In this document: positions 21,846 through 33,926 of the stretch, piece after piece
Position numbering within the stretch: position 1 is the stretch's first letter
Layout: each line of letters starts with the position of its first letter
Assembly: GCA_026168455.1 (NCBI GenBank)
Contig: CM047430.1
Span: 8,890,827-8,954,826 of the forward strand
Source of the DNA: Theocolax elegans
Lineage: Eukaryota; Arthropoda; Insecta; Hymenoptera; Cerocephalidae
Reading direction: 5' to 3'
DNA: 64,000 nucleotides
Position numbers and translations under genes: made by a program
Notes under the pieces: generated by a model
What the model was told of the DNA's origin: nothing
What the model saw: the letters and a program-made list of their open reading frames with translations, nothing else
Databases searched by the model: none

Positions 21846-22440
21846 TCACCACCTCAACCACCGGTCGTCCCCTTGTCAAAGAGGTCGACCAGTCGCCGAG
21901 GATCGGCTGGGTCATCCCCGAGGAGCATCACCGATGAGTACCTGATTTCACTATCGTGACCCTCCCCCCTCCCTTGTGTGTGTGTGCACAGCGGTTCCTG
22001 GAAGTGAAACCTGTCGCAGGCGAGTATCTCGATCCGACAGGTTTCCCGGGACTTCCGCCCGCGCGAAGCAACATTGTCTCGGCACGAGGCCTAGATGCCC
22101 AATTTGTTAAATTAAAATTAAATAAATGTTTCTTTTATTTTTATTTTAATTATTAGAGTTTTATTATTTCTCCCCGCTCCCGCCGACGTTATTTAATTTT
22201 TATATTGTGTCGAGGCAAGGAGGATTGCCCGAATCCTTCACACCGTTCATCCCAGTGAACTCGTGTTCCTGGCGACAGCCCGCAGTTCGCGATAACTAAA
22301 ATAAATTACTTGTGTACGCGGTATTGGGCAACGCGGCCCAACGGTTTATTAGTTATAAAAATTAATTAATTTCACCCGGGCACGCGAATACCACGTCACA
22401 CGAATTAATATAGTATTCGATTATATTACATTGCTCGTTA
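21846..22440. other. Mixed-composition flank of the integrase fragment
   Basis: The first 100 bp are GC-rich and may be decayed pol. There is a short GT run at 21978-21991. The remainder has no supported ORF. I looked for RT motifs on the minus strand and found none. Confidence 0.4.
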
Positions 22441-22441
22441 G

Positions 22442-22442
<1 letters not shown>

Positions 22443-22503
<61 letters not shown>
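22443..22503. repeat. (CT)n microsatellite
   Basis: About 60 bp of uninterrupted CT dinucleotide repeats. Confidence 0.95.
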
Positions 22504-22508
<5 letters not shown>

Positions 22509-22525
22509 AGTTTATGTATTAATAT

Positions 22526-23769
22526 TATGACAAGGTATTTCATACATGTCAATATAATTAAGCGAGCGAGCCCAACCTAAGCTATCCTACCTACCCTCAC
22601 ATCCCTAAACCTACCTAACGTAACCCCAAGTCCCCCAAATTTCCAACACTTCCCAATGTAGCACAATGAAGCAGCATAGCAGGAGAGGCGAAACGGCTTC
22701 CAGGAGGCATCGCACCAGGGCCAGTTAAGCAGCCTACGATGGCCCAGGGTGTCAGGCTGAGCAGCACGAGCAGCAACAAGGACTCCAGCAAGCTGTAAGA
22801 CAGTAAACAGTCAATGATAATCCCAATTAGGAGGAGACAAGGAAGCATGTAGTTGCACAAGTACCTGACAGCTAGGAGAGGATTAGAAGTGAGGTTATGG
22901 TAATCATAACATTACCATAACTCTCAAATAAAAACGAATATTAAATATCAAGCATTCCCTCAAGAGCTGGATAATTACCTAATAAGCAGCCAGAATACCC
23001 GCAGCAACGTAGCATCCATGAAGAGCAGCAGTAAGTGGCCGACGCCCACCAGCTGATCGGGCGCTGTGAGAGCGAGTGAGAGATAAGATCGTGTACCGGC
23101 CGTCCCATCTGTACCTGCAACGGAGAGAACTCATTAGCCAATAAGACAACACCAACGGATCAATAATAAAAATGTATCTGGTAGACAGCATCACCAGGAA
23201 TACTGTTCTCTCTGTGGGAAGCAGCAGCCCAGGCCACATCATCCGCTTCGTGTTATACAGCCGCGAGCAGTCACAAGGGGCGCGCGAGACGACGGCGGCC
23301 GACGGACGACTCGACGCAAGAAGCTACGCGGGCACGTCCGCCCAAGCATCGAAGCAGCGAATGAGCCCGAGCTCGAGAGAGCTCATCGGAACGCCATCGA
23401 GGCAGCATTGGCCAACCGATTTATCATAGATTAGTATTCGTGTGTGTGTGTGTGTGAGCTATTGAACGCAGAGCAGCACTCCAGGAGACGATCTCCACTG
23501 AGCAAAGGAGGGTGTACGCCTTGCAGCGGGTACTCCGAAATCTTCTTCAATCGTAAGAGTGCTTCCCCTTTTCTCCCCACCCCTCCCCTCGCGTAGCCAG
23601 TCATCGCAGCTCGCACGCAGCGAGCATCGCTTTATAAATTCGTCGCGATCGTACGCGGCTGGCGCCCAAACACTTTTTTCTTGTTAATAAATTAATTATA
23701 TATTTTTATTAATTTAAATATTTATTTCGCCTTTGACGCCACGCCCTAATTCCCAGCGTGACCGTTACA
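22526..23769 (+). repeat. Diverged family A-like solo LTR
   Basis: It starts TATGACAAGG (family A: TGTGACAAGG), followed by a similar run CATGTC, GCGAGCGAGC and CCTACCTACCCTCACATCC. It ends CCCAGCGTGACCGTTACA (family A: CCCAGTGCGGTGTCACA). ATAT occurs on both sides (22522-22525 and 23770-23773) and may be a TSD, though AT-rich context weakens this. A polypurine tract is not adjacent. A primer-binding-site-like word TGGCGCCCAAAC inside it (about 23660) is probably fortuitous. Confidence 0.55.
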
Positions 23770-23890
23770 ATATTTACAGCTGTTATAGGTCGACGTTCGA
23801 TGATTTTCAACGATTCTTGTGAACCATCGTAAAGGTAAAAGTAGGGGGGGGGAGAGAGAGAGAGAGTTTTCGGTTTGTAAGTGCGAGAGC

Positions 23891-23995
23891 ACTAAATATC
23901 AACCCGCGAGAGACTAATATCAACCTGCGTGAGACTAATATCAACCCGCGAGAGACTAATATCAACCTCCGGGGACTTATTTTAACCAGCAAGAG
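23891..23995. repeat. 21-bp tandem repeat, about 5 units
   Basis: The unit is AGACTAATATCAACCCGCGAG with variation, decaying to the right. Because 21 is a multiple of three, the minus strand reads a short repeated LILVSRG peptide. This is a by-product of the repeat. Confidence 0.85.
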
Positions 23996-25122
23996 AATTA
24001 TTTCGGTTTCTTTGTTTTCACATCACGTGTAGCTTACGTTATTTCACCTGGAATTTGATTATTAATCGTCTCGTGTCTTTTGTAATCCTGGTGCTGTGCT
24101 GGTGACCCAGTGAACTCATGGTTTTTTGTTCAGTGAAAACGCAGCCCAGGAAGCCTAGGAGAGAAGCGACTACGCAGACTTCGTGTGGTCATTTGATTTT
24201 CTATCGCGGTTTACGCACTGTAAGTGCTAGCTTTGTAGTCTCTCTCTTTCTCTCTCTTTCTCTCTTTATTGCTCTTACGCGTATTCGGCCTGCGTATTCG
24301 CGCGCAGCGGCATGAATTTATACGTTATTTCAAAATATATTACTTTTATTTTGTTTAATTGAATATTGCGCTATTAAGTATTTGTTTTACTCCTTCCCTT
24401 TCGCGTTCGTTAAGTAAAGGATACCGTCGCCTCCGCCTATACGGTTACTTCTATCCGTATTATTACTGAAAGGCTGATAGCGTTTTGAGACTATTTGTTT
24501 AACGGTTTAAATTGTAGTTTTATTTTATTTTTTATTAAAATAGCAAATCCGTTACACTAAAAATATGATATGCGCAGGGAATAATTTAATTCTGAAAAAT
24601 AAATGATTAATAACAACAATTTTATTATGGCTGTATTTTTTATTGATTTTTAAATAATTAAACAATAATCCAATTACAATTCTAGATAATTATTTGATTT
24701 ACATTTATGTACAACATAAAGTTAGCATATTTTATACGCATTATTGATTAATTAATACAATAAATTGAACATAAGAAATTCATTAATAATCATAACTATA
24801 ATCTTTATCGTTTTTATTTTTTTTATTCTTTTTGTTAATTCATTGACATATTCAGTATTATTTATGTTTTCAATTTTTTTCTTTTTAGCATTTTTTTTTG
24901 CTTCCTCATTATTTATGTTTAATTTTTTGTGCACTCTGTTTTTTTATTTTCTTCTGGTGATATTTAGGCTTTGAGTTTAAATTTGAGGTACTGGAGTCAT
25001 CAGGATTATCAGTAGTGAAAAATATTTAAAAATCAACCTTTTTATTAAGAAAAAATATTAATTTGCTTTGTTTGTGCAAAATAATTTTTTAATTCCACAT
25101 TAAAATTTTAAGGGCAGAGAAA
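23996..25122. other. AT-rich stretch with short CT runs
   Basis: A CT-rich run lies at about 24239-24268. The open frames near 24750-24975 are low-complexity Ile/Phe/Asn or Lys frames in AT-rich DNA and are not supported as genes. Confidence 0.4.
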
Positions 25123-25126
25123 CAAG

Positions 25127-26565
25127 TGTCACGTCCAGACTTGTACCAACTACTATAAAAAATGTTACAAGAAGGCAAATGGTTAATAAACCATTCGCGT
25201 TCCTTTCGCTCTTGTTTGACTAGGACTAGCCTTACGTCTCCGGGAGTAGCGAGCGAAGTTATTTTGAGAGTAGAGATGTAGGATATAATGTGGGATAAAT
25301 AAAATAATATATGTTTTATTTCGTATTAATCATGCATTATTTATTTAAATATTTTAACATCATAATATGCTGTTTTCCTTTAAATGAACACGTGTAACTA
25401 AATTCTTACAGCTTTTTAATAGGCAAGAACACATAAAATTACACTAATTTATTAACAATTGCATAAATTTATTTAAGTCAAATAACGATTTTAATTTTGA
25501 TTAAATAAACAAGTGTACGGCGAACACGTTAACACATTATAGAATAAAATATAAACAAGGTTATTTTATTATAAACATTAATAACTAATAATCGAAATCA
25601 GAATTATTATAAATAAATGCAGATTAAATTAAAAATTGTTGTCGTTTAAAACAATTATAGTTAATAAATTGCAATTCAAACCGTGAATATTGCACATAAA
25701 ATGCAATGCAACGAATAATTATTATAAATAAATTGTAGTATCAAATAATAATTGTTTTAAGAGGACGTCGAAGCTAGCATTTTTACCATCAGAGTAACTC
25801 TATCTAATGGCACATTCGCAATCAGTTTCACACTATTCTTCGTTATTTGCCGCTAGATTTCAATGAAATTTGCACAGGATATATAAAATGATGCAGAGAA
25901 TTGGGCTGTGCATCGAAAAGCGGCGAAAATTGAAAGAAAAACCTTTCTGATTAGTCTAAAACTGATGAACTCTACCTAATGGCACATATTCGCAATTACA
26001 GTTTCACACTATTCTTCGTTATTTGCCGCTGGATTTCAATGAAATTTGCACAGGATATATAAAATGATGCAGAGAATTGGGCTGTGCATCGAAAAGCGGC
26101 GAAAATTGAAAGAAAAACCTTTCTGATTAGTCTAAAACTGCTAACCCCAACATCGATGCACCCATACAGCGCCACCTCTTGGGGAATATCCTTACTACAT
26201 ACGTATAACGTACGCGGTTGGAGTTAGCAGTTTTAGACTAATCAGAAAGATTTTTCTTTCAATTTTCGCCGCTTTTCGATGCACAGCCCAATTCTCTGCA
26301 TCATTTTATATATCCTGTGCAAATTTCATTGAAATCTAGCAACAAATAACGAAGAATAGTGTGAAACTGATTGCGAATATGTGCCATTAGGTAGAGTTAC
26401 TTTGATGGTAAAAATGCTAGCTTCGACGTCCTCTTAAGAGAAAACGGTTGGTTCAGCAATCGAAATAACATAAAATATCAGGTTTGCCTCTACGAATAAT
26501 ACAAGCGTATAGATAGCCGAAAAGAGTATACCTTAAGTACCCAAATATATAGTTATATATATAAG

Positions 26566-26600
<35 letters not shown>

Positions 26601-27552
26601 ATTCGGTGAGGAACGAAGGTCCGCCGCGAACGTGGATAGCGGTGTCAAATTGCCGGATAATGTCCTGTTAGACCTGCGGGCGTCGACGTTAAATGTGTAT
26701 GCTGTTGGAGCCCGATGATTTCCAGATGTCGAAGTCGTAGTTCCTTGACTATGGCTCGTAGATGTCAACGGTGCGTCTCGATTCCCGAATAGAAGATCTC
26801 TCTTGAGTTTGGATGCGTATTGTTTTAACGTCCGAGTAGCAGTGCCACGCCCTCGGATAAAAATCAAAGAGTTGACGAGCAGAGCTTCGCCTTATAAAAA
26901 CTTTAGATGAAAAATTAGGAGTGGCTGTGTCTGTTCTGGGTCCTCTTTATATACCCTAAAAATCTATGCATCTGTCCTTGTCTTACGCTTTGCCTTATAT
27001 GGAAATTGTGTAAGTAGTTCTCGATTTTTCTGTGCTTGCACCCGATTGGGGCGTTATATGTGCGTGATTACAAATTATCGAATCCCATGCATTTTCTGTA
27101 TTGCTTCGTAGTTAATTCGGAGAATTTGCTGTCCCCCTTTTATTACTGCGACGTTACCCAAAGAACGGCTTAATTTATTACTTCCTTCTAATGCTCGATT
27201 TTTCTAGTCGATGTTTCCCATCGCCGGCTCTTCTCCGAGCATTGATTTTATAGTGCAGTACAAAAAGCTCTTGCGTAACCCTTCGTTTCGATCTCACTAT
27301 CGGCGATCCCGCTTATATGCGTATTGGCTTTGAATAATATCTTCAACTCTACTTATCAGTCTCTTTTTCGTTTGAAACACTCGTAAAATAATCTGTTCCT
27401 TAGCTCTATAAATTATATTTTATACTACTGGATTTACTTAGAATTATTTTTTATCAACCTTATTTTGTTCGTCTTCTACGCCGTATTTTTATTCTAAACT
27501 ACGCAGTACTTTTTACGAAAAATAATAATATAATTTTCGTCGGGACGCGACA
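25127..27552 (-). repeat. Family B solo LTR (antisense) with nested element
   Basis: This is the reverse complement of the family B LTR at 28368-30084, with ends TGTCACGTCC and GGGACGCGACA. The 4-bp word CAAG lies on both sides (25123-25126 and 27553-27556), a clean target-site duplication for a solo LTR left by LTR-LTR recombination. It is about 710 bp longer than the family B LTRs, mostly because of the inserted element at 25761-26433. It is more diverged than the two LTRs of the full element. Confidence 0.88.
25761..26433. mobile_element. 673-bp TTAA-flanked inverted-repeat element
   Basis: TTAA at 25757-25760 and 26434-26437 flank ends GAGGACGTCGAAGCTAGC and its reverse complement. The inverted repeat extends well inward (ACCATCAGAGTAACTCTA). 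Internally a unit of about 180 bp occurs twice in tandem (about 25795-25965 and 25970-26145) and once inverted (about 26220-26400). There is no transposase. The empty target site can be read in the other family B LTRs as CTTAAAACAATT, which confirms the insertion. Confidence 0.85.
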
Positions 27553-27556
27553 CAAG

Positions 27557-28363
27557 TGATTTGTTTATAATTATTAATAGATATCAAAAAAAGCTAAATA
27601 TTACGACTATCTATATTATATTAAAATTCATCCGTTCTCCGGTGTCCGGCGGTGGTGTCCGGTGTCCCGCAGCGGTGTTTGGTCTCCTGTTGTAAGAATT
27701 AAGAGTATGTGGGGAGTGGAAGGGTTAACGCTGATATTTCGGGAATTTCTGAATTATGTCGGAATAATTTCACTAAATACGGGATTTCCTGGATATTTCG
27801 AGAATTTTTGAGGTATTTCGGGATAACTCCACTAATTTCGGGATTTTCTAAATAATTCGGTAATTTCTTAGATATGCCTTAGAATTCCAAAAATAATTTA
27901 GGGGTTTCGGTACCGGTGAATAGCAATATGACAACCACTCTTTTTTATTCCCTATTTTAAAGATGAAGGAAGGTGGGAGGAAGGGTCAACATTGAATATG
28001 ACAACCAGTCTTAATTTATCCCCCATGTAATGATTGAGTGGTAGGGGGTAAGAGGGGGGTTTAGTAGAAAAATTCCAAAAATATTTTATATGGATTTTCG
28101 GTAAAAAAAGTGGTTACAGTAATACAAACGTTGACAAAAACAGTACTATAACTCTAATAAATTTTGATAACATATGTAATATAATATATATAATTTAATG
28201 TAATACATATTTTATTTGACGATACGTTTTATTTTTTTTATTACATTCATATAGATTTTTTTTACAAACATTTTTCATCATCTCCTATTTCTAAGATGTA
28301 AAATGCGTGAGGAAGGTGGTTAAAAAATTTAAAATATTATTTTTCTTTCATTTTTTTAATGTA
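27557..28363. other. Unique region between two family B insertions
   Basis: AT-rich with a short GC-rich patch of CCGGTGTCC words (about 27640-27690) and several TTTCGGGA words. A segment GAATATGACAACCA occurs twice in diverged copies about 70 bp apart (near 27925 and 27993). No gene is supported. Confidence 0.4.
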
Positions 28364-28367
28364 ATAC

Positions 28368-30084
28368 TGTCGCGTCCCGACGAAAATTATATTATTATTT
28401 TTCGTAAAAAGTACTGCGTGGTTTAGAATAAAAATACGGCGTAGAAGATGAACAAAATAAGGTTGATAAAGAATGATTCTAAGTAAATGCAGTAATATAA
28501 AATATAATTTATAGAACTAAGGAACAGATTATTTTACGAGTGTTTCAAATGAAACAGAGACTGATAAGTAGAGTTGAAGATATTATTCAAAGCCAATACG
28601 CATATAAGCGGGATCGCCGATAGTGAGATCGAAACGAAGGGTTACGCAAGAGGTTTTTTGTACTGCACTATAAAATCAATGCTCGGAGAAGAGCCGGCAA
28701 TGGGAAACATCGACTAGAAAATTCGAGCATTAGAAGGAAGTAATAAATTAAGCCGTTCTTTGGGTAACGTCGCAGTAATAAAAGGGGGACAGCAAATTCT
28801 CCGAATTAACTACGAAGCGATACAGAAAATGCATGGGATTCGATAATTTTTAACTACGCACATCTAACGGTCCAATCGGGTGCAAGCACAGAAAAATCGA
28901 GAACTACTTACACAATCTCCATATAAGGCAAAGTGTAAGACAAGGCGAAGCGTAAGACAAGGACAGATGCATAGAATTTTAGGGTATATAAAGAGGACCC
29001 AGAAGAGACACAGGCACTCCTAATTTTTCATCTAAAGCTTTCGCAAGGCGAAGCTCTCCTGGCCAACTCTTTGATTTTTATCCGAGGGCGTGGCTCTGCT
29101 ACTTGAACTTTAAAGTAATACGTATTAAAAATCACAAGAGGAATCGAGACGTATCATTGACATCTACAAGCCATAGTCGAGGAACTACGACTTCGACATC
29201 TGGAAATCGTCGAGCTCCAACAGCATGCACATCTAACGTCGACGCCCGCAGGTCTAGCAGGACATTATCCGGCAATCTGACACCGCTACCCACGTTCAAG
29301 GCGGACCTTCGTTCCTCACCGAATATACACACATATATATATATCTATATATTTGGGTACTTAAGGTATATTCTTTTCGGCTATCTATACGCTTGTATTA
29401 TTCGTAAAGGCAAACCTGATATTTTATGTTATTTCGATTGCTGAACCAACCGTGTCGCTTAAAACAATTATTATTTGATACTACAATTTATTTATAACAA
29501 TTATTCGTTGCATTGCATTTCATTTGCAATATTCGCGGTTTGAAATGCACTTTATTAACAATAATTCATGTTTAAAACGACAACAATTTTTAATTAAATC
29601 TGCATTTACTTATAATAATTCTTATTTCAATTATTAATTGTTAATGTTTATAATAAAATAACCTTGTGTATTTTTTTTTTATTCTATAATGTGTTAATGT
29701 GTTCGCCGTACATTTGTTTATTTAATCAAAATTAATCGTTATTCGACTTAAATAATTTTATACAATTGTTAATAAAATAGTGTAAATTTATGTGTCTTTG
29801 CCCATTAAAAAGCTGTAATAATTTAGTTTCACGTGTTCATTTAAAGAAAAACAGCATATTATATTTAAATAAATAATGCATAATTAATACGAAATAAAAC
29901 ATATTATTTTATTTATCCCACATTATATCCTGCATCTTTACTCTCAAAATAACTTCGCTCGCTACTCCCGGAGACGTAAGGCTAGTCCTAGTCAAACAAG
30001 AGCGAAAGGAACGCGAATGGTTTAATAACCATTTGCCTTCTTGTAATATTTTTTATAGTAGTTGGTGCAAGTCTGGACGTGACA
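28368..30084 (+). repeat. Family B 5' LTR
   Basis: 1717 bp, beginning TGTCGCGTCC and ending GGACGTGACA. A TATA box lies at 28985-28993. A Ser/Thr/Arg-rich frame (about 29103-29340) recurs in the 3' LTR and, diverged, in the solo LTR, but has no ATG here. Confidence 0.93.
28985..28993 (+). promoter_or_regulatory. LTR TATA box (family B)
   Basis: TATATAAAG is conserved in the 3' LTR (about 44921-44929) and in the solo LTR. It lies about 620 bp into the LTR and would place the RNA start near 29015-29025. Confidence 0.55.
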
Positions 30085-30110
30085 GATTGTATTAATTAAT
30101 ATAATAAATT

Positions 30111-30128
30111 TGGTGCATCGGCCGGGAA
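30111..30128 (+). promoter_or_regulatory. Primer-binding site for tRNA-Gly, displaced
   Basis: TGGTGCATCGGCCGGGAA is complementary to the 3' end of eukaryotic tRNA-Gly (CCCGGCCGATGC plus CCA). It starts 26 nt after the LTR end, not within the usual few nucleotides. The intervening 26 bp are AT-rich. Confidence 0.75.
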
Positions 30129-30184
30129 ACTCACATTTTTGAGAGAAAAATAGAGATTGAAGGAATAATGTGTTTAGATATAAA

Positions 30185-32357
30185 ATGTCAGGTTCGCCTA
30201 AAAATACTGATTGTTATGTAAATAAACAAAGAAACACGAGTTTAGAATATTCTATGAATGATACGTTATTAAATTTATACAAAGAAAAAGTTCAGACTCT
30301 CGATACTCTCGATTTAACTAAAACTCCTAGGGAAACAGTGCAAAATTTGACAAAAGAAATAAATTATTTAAAGGATAGACTAGAAAAAAGTGCAGCAAAT
30401 ATTTCATTATCTATAAAAATACCTCGCGATTTTGAATATAGAGACCCTTTTTTTCCAACTGATCTTTCTATTTCCGAAGTTAGTGAAGACGAACAGGAAG
30501 ACACAATAATTACTCCCACGCGAGTAAAACATTTTAGTTTAAAACCCGCAGTTTTGAATTACGAGGAACAAAAAGAACTTATCGCGAATAATCCTGTAAA
30601 TTTTAGTACGCCAGCCCCAATTTATCGTCCATATGAACCATTGATTTTAACACCGGATAACGTTATAAGCTCGGTAAGAAAACGGCTCGCGACTGAAGTA
30701 AAAAAAGAGTTGTTAGATTCTTATCTCGAGGAACCTAAAATCATAGAAAGTTTACAAGAAAGTGTAAAAAAAGGGACAGCTTTTCAAGGTATCATAAATA
30801 AGATTAAAGGCGCGCTAAATATTTTTTCCGCACCGATCGAAAAAGAGACTGAGGAAGCAAAGGCACTAGTGACAGACACGGCGAAAGTACTCGAAGAAAA
30901 ACTAATTCAAGGCGCGACAGATTTTACAATTCCCTTCGATAATCAATTAATTAAAAGATCACCCGAACAAGCAAACTCTTCTAAGACTAAAGACGATTTA
31001 TTTAATAAAGATAATTTAGACAAATTAAGAATAAACACCGGAACAAAACCAAAAAAATTAGATAAGAGTGAAGTTAAAAAACAAATTAATAATAAAGCAA
31101 TGACGTCTCAAATTCGAGGATTATCGCTAAAGGACGCTCTAGATTTAATACCGCGATTTAACGGTCATTATATAAATATATCGCAATTTTTGGACGGATG
31201 CAATGAAGCAAAAAAAATTTTACCGTCGGAGTACGAGAAAGAATTAACAAAACTTATTCGAATGTGCTTATATGGGGAAGCTTTAACTTGTGCGCGCGGA
31301 GAAAATTTTAATTCTATCAAAGAGATATCCGATTTTTTCGAAAACACCTTCGGATCGATAAAAACATATTACGAGTGGACGGGAGAACTTGCTAAATTAA
31401 AACAGAAAAACAATGAGACAGTCGTTGCTTATTTTAATCGGTTACAGGAAGTAAAAAATGAAATAGTCAAAGCGGCCGACAGAGAGGGTCTAGTTGCGAT
31501 AGCAGATCATTTCATGCCTGAACTAAGTTTATTGTTTAAAATTCTTTTTAAAAGGGCTTCGTTGGGAAATTCGTGCGCGTTTAGAGACCCCAAGTTCTAT
31601 AAAACAGGCTCGTGAACAAGCGCTCGAGGTGGAGCGCGAGTTCGCTTGTAGCGTCTTAAACGAGGAGACGCCGAGCCGAGAACAGACTCGTTTTCGTTCA
31701 ACTCGAGAACCGCGTAAAGTAAACTATATTTCTAATAACTCTCCGATTGTATGTCAATATTGTTCTAAGACTGGTCATGGAGGCATAAATTGTTTCAAAT
31801 TAGCACGAAGTTTTGCGGAAAGATTTTCCGATAATAACAACCGACGCAATCCCATAAACAGTTCATATATCCCACAAAATCGCTCGGATAACAGTCGTAA
31901 TTATAATAGACCAAATTTACAATTTGGTGGTTGGAATGAGTATCAAAATCAGACGGAATTTTTACCAAATAGAGACAGAGATAAAAATGATTCCTTTGTT
32001 CGTTATAATAATAATAAATACTCGTCGCAGCAATTTAACAAAGAAGATCGGGGAAATAATTCCGGGACTCGCGGTGTGCGCGAGCCGGTTAATTCAACTT
32101 CCCAAGAATGACGATATATTAATAACGAATCGAATAATAATATAAGATCACCAGTTACTTGTTTTCATTGCGGAAAACCCGGTCACATAAAGCGCGATTG
32201 TTATAAGTTACAAAGAGAAATAAGAGAAGGAAATCAAAATCAGGGAAACACCGATACTCTCTCTCCGAGGAGGCTCGAGAGAGAGGCTACGAATCAAATT
32301 CCCTCTACTTCGAGCGCGGAAACCCGCTCAAACGTCCCCTCCGCACCGCGAAAATAA
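30185..32357 (+). pseudogene. gag: Family B gag polyprotein
   Basis: ATG 30185 starts MSGSPKNTDCY; 30170 is a non-ATG frame position. The first 450 codons read cleanly: a coiled region (about residues 25-60), a Lys/Glu-rich middle, and a retrotransposon gag capsid block (IPRFNGHYINISQFLDGCNE, then YFNRLQEVKNEI). A single frameshift near 31545, beside a TTTTTAAAA run, moves the frame. After it come two CCHC knuckles, CQYCSKTGHGGINC (about 31750) and CFHCGKPGHIKRDC (about 32162). An in-frame TGA at 32109 fits a CGA to TGA change. The frame ends at 32357. Gag would form the particle; the knuckles bind RNA. Confidence 0.88.
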
Positions 32358-32377
32358 ATTTAAGCCAACAGAGTTGA

Positions 32378-33926
32378 GCCCCGGTCGTAATCTTCGATAC
32401 CGGTCAGTTAAGACGTCCGTTAAAATTCTTGCTAGATACAGGAGCATCGGTAAGTCTAATTAAAGAGTCAGAGGTAGACTCTCGCGTAAAAATTGACGAA
32501 AATGATATTATATTGTTAAAAGGCATAACTGACCACTCATTAACTACTCGTGGTAAAATTAGAATAGATTTCGAAGGATCTCCCGTGGAGCTCAATTTAG
32601 TACATGATTCGTTCCCTATACAACAAGACGGAATCTTAGGCACCGATTTTTTCCGTAGAAACGATGCAAAAATCAATTATTTGGAACAATATTTAGAATT
32701 TAACGGATTAATCCTCCCCTTTGAAAATGCACATAATATGCAAACGGATGAATCGATTCATATAATGGAGGATATCGAAAATTATGACCGAAAATCAATA
32801 CGATATATGCCAAAAGCAAGGGAAAACAATGGTTATACGAACATGAAAAATTCAAGATTTTATAATTATACCGATAGTGACTCAGAAACGTCAAGTGATT
32901 TTCAATTACACGAAAATGATGAAACGTTTATAAAATTTGACACAAACGAATCGTATGAAATCTACGAGCAAGAACAAAAAAATGAAAGAAATCAAAATGG
33001 CAACGACAAAAACCTATACAATCACAGTGAAAAAGAACAAGAGTTATATGACGATTATAAAAATGACGAAATGCAAGTACATCAGATCGACGAGGAGTCG
33101 GATCTAAAGAATAATACATGTAAAGCAAGTGAAAACTGTTATGGATTAACGAAGGAAGAACTATTACAAATAAATAATGGAAAAGCGCAGCCACGGGTAT
33201 GTGATGTGACTGAGCCACGTATTAAAGAAAAATTTGATGAAATTACTGAAAATTATGGTATTATTGAAGCACCAGTGTTCGCTAGGATGGCTGAGAGTCC
33301 ATCCTGTACTAATTATGAAAACGAAGTTGACCTGAAGTATGATATTGAAAATGAAATAAAAAATGAAGAAAATTTATTGAATAAGACAGTTAATAATTAT
33401 CAAGTACAAATGGTTTATGAAATCGAGCAGGGCGATATTTATGAATTGTCGAGTACAAATGGATTATGAAATCGAGGAGGGCGATAAATGCGGACCTCGT
33501 GAAAATAAGGAAAATTTTGTTGATAAAAAGATGAATTGTTCAGTACGAATGGATTACGAAATCGAGGAGGGCGATAAATGCGGACCTCGTGATAAAAATG
33601 TTAGTTATGTTTGTAAATTGGATAACAAAGAATTGGTTATGTCGGGGGAAGAGTTAGATACTATCCCGAGAACCGAAATATTATGGATAAACAAACAAGG
33701 AACTGAAGAAACTGAAAATGAGATAAATAATGAGAATTTAATAAACATACAAGAAGAAAATGAACAGTATGAGGAGCCTAGCGATTTTTTATTGAATGAA
33801 CGAGTTATAAACGAAAATTTACGAAGTGAATTTGTTGAAGCCATACACGAAAATGAAATGAATAACAGTTATTTGGTTTATTCAAATAAACCTTATATTA
33901 ATAATTTTTATAGTTATGAAAGTTAA
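32378..33926 (+). pseudogene. pol: Family B protease plus long acidic linker
   Basis: Retropepsin begins about 32384 with FLLDTGASVSLI (catalytic Asp) and ends with ILGTDFF about 80 residues later. Instead of passing directly to RT, the frame continues for about 400 residues of Glu/Asn/Asp/Lys-rich low-complexity sequence. Within it, three copies of a unit reading like MDYEIEEGDKCGPR lie at about 33405-33600; a frameshift near 33465 falls between the first and second. The frame stops at 33924-33926 (TAA), after which the same frame reads into RT. The linker is unlike ordinary Gypsy PR-RT junctions. Its role is unknown. Confidence 0.8.

Noticed and set aside
22615..23242. Leu-rich minus-strand frames as membrane proteins
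   Set aside because: They lie in the diverged LTR-like block and have no homology or conserved start.
23655..23672. Primer-binding site TGGCGCCCAAAC of a new element
   Set aside because: It lies inside the LTR-like block and no LTR end precedes it.
24752..24974. Lys/Asn- and Ile/Phe-rich frames
   Set aside because: Low-complexity frames in AT-rich sequence, present on both strands at once.
31540..31560. Programmed -1 frameshift in family B gag at TTTTTAAAA
   Set aside because: The shift falls before the knuckles within gag, and the upstream frame then loses gag-like sequence, so mutation or sequencing error is more likely.
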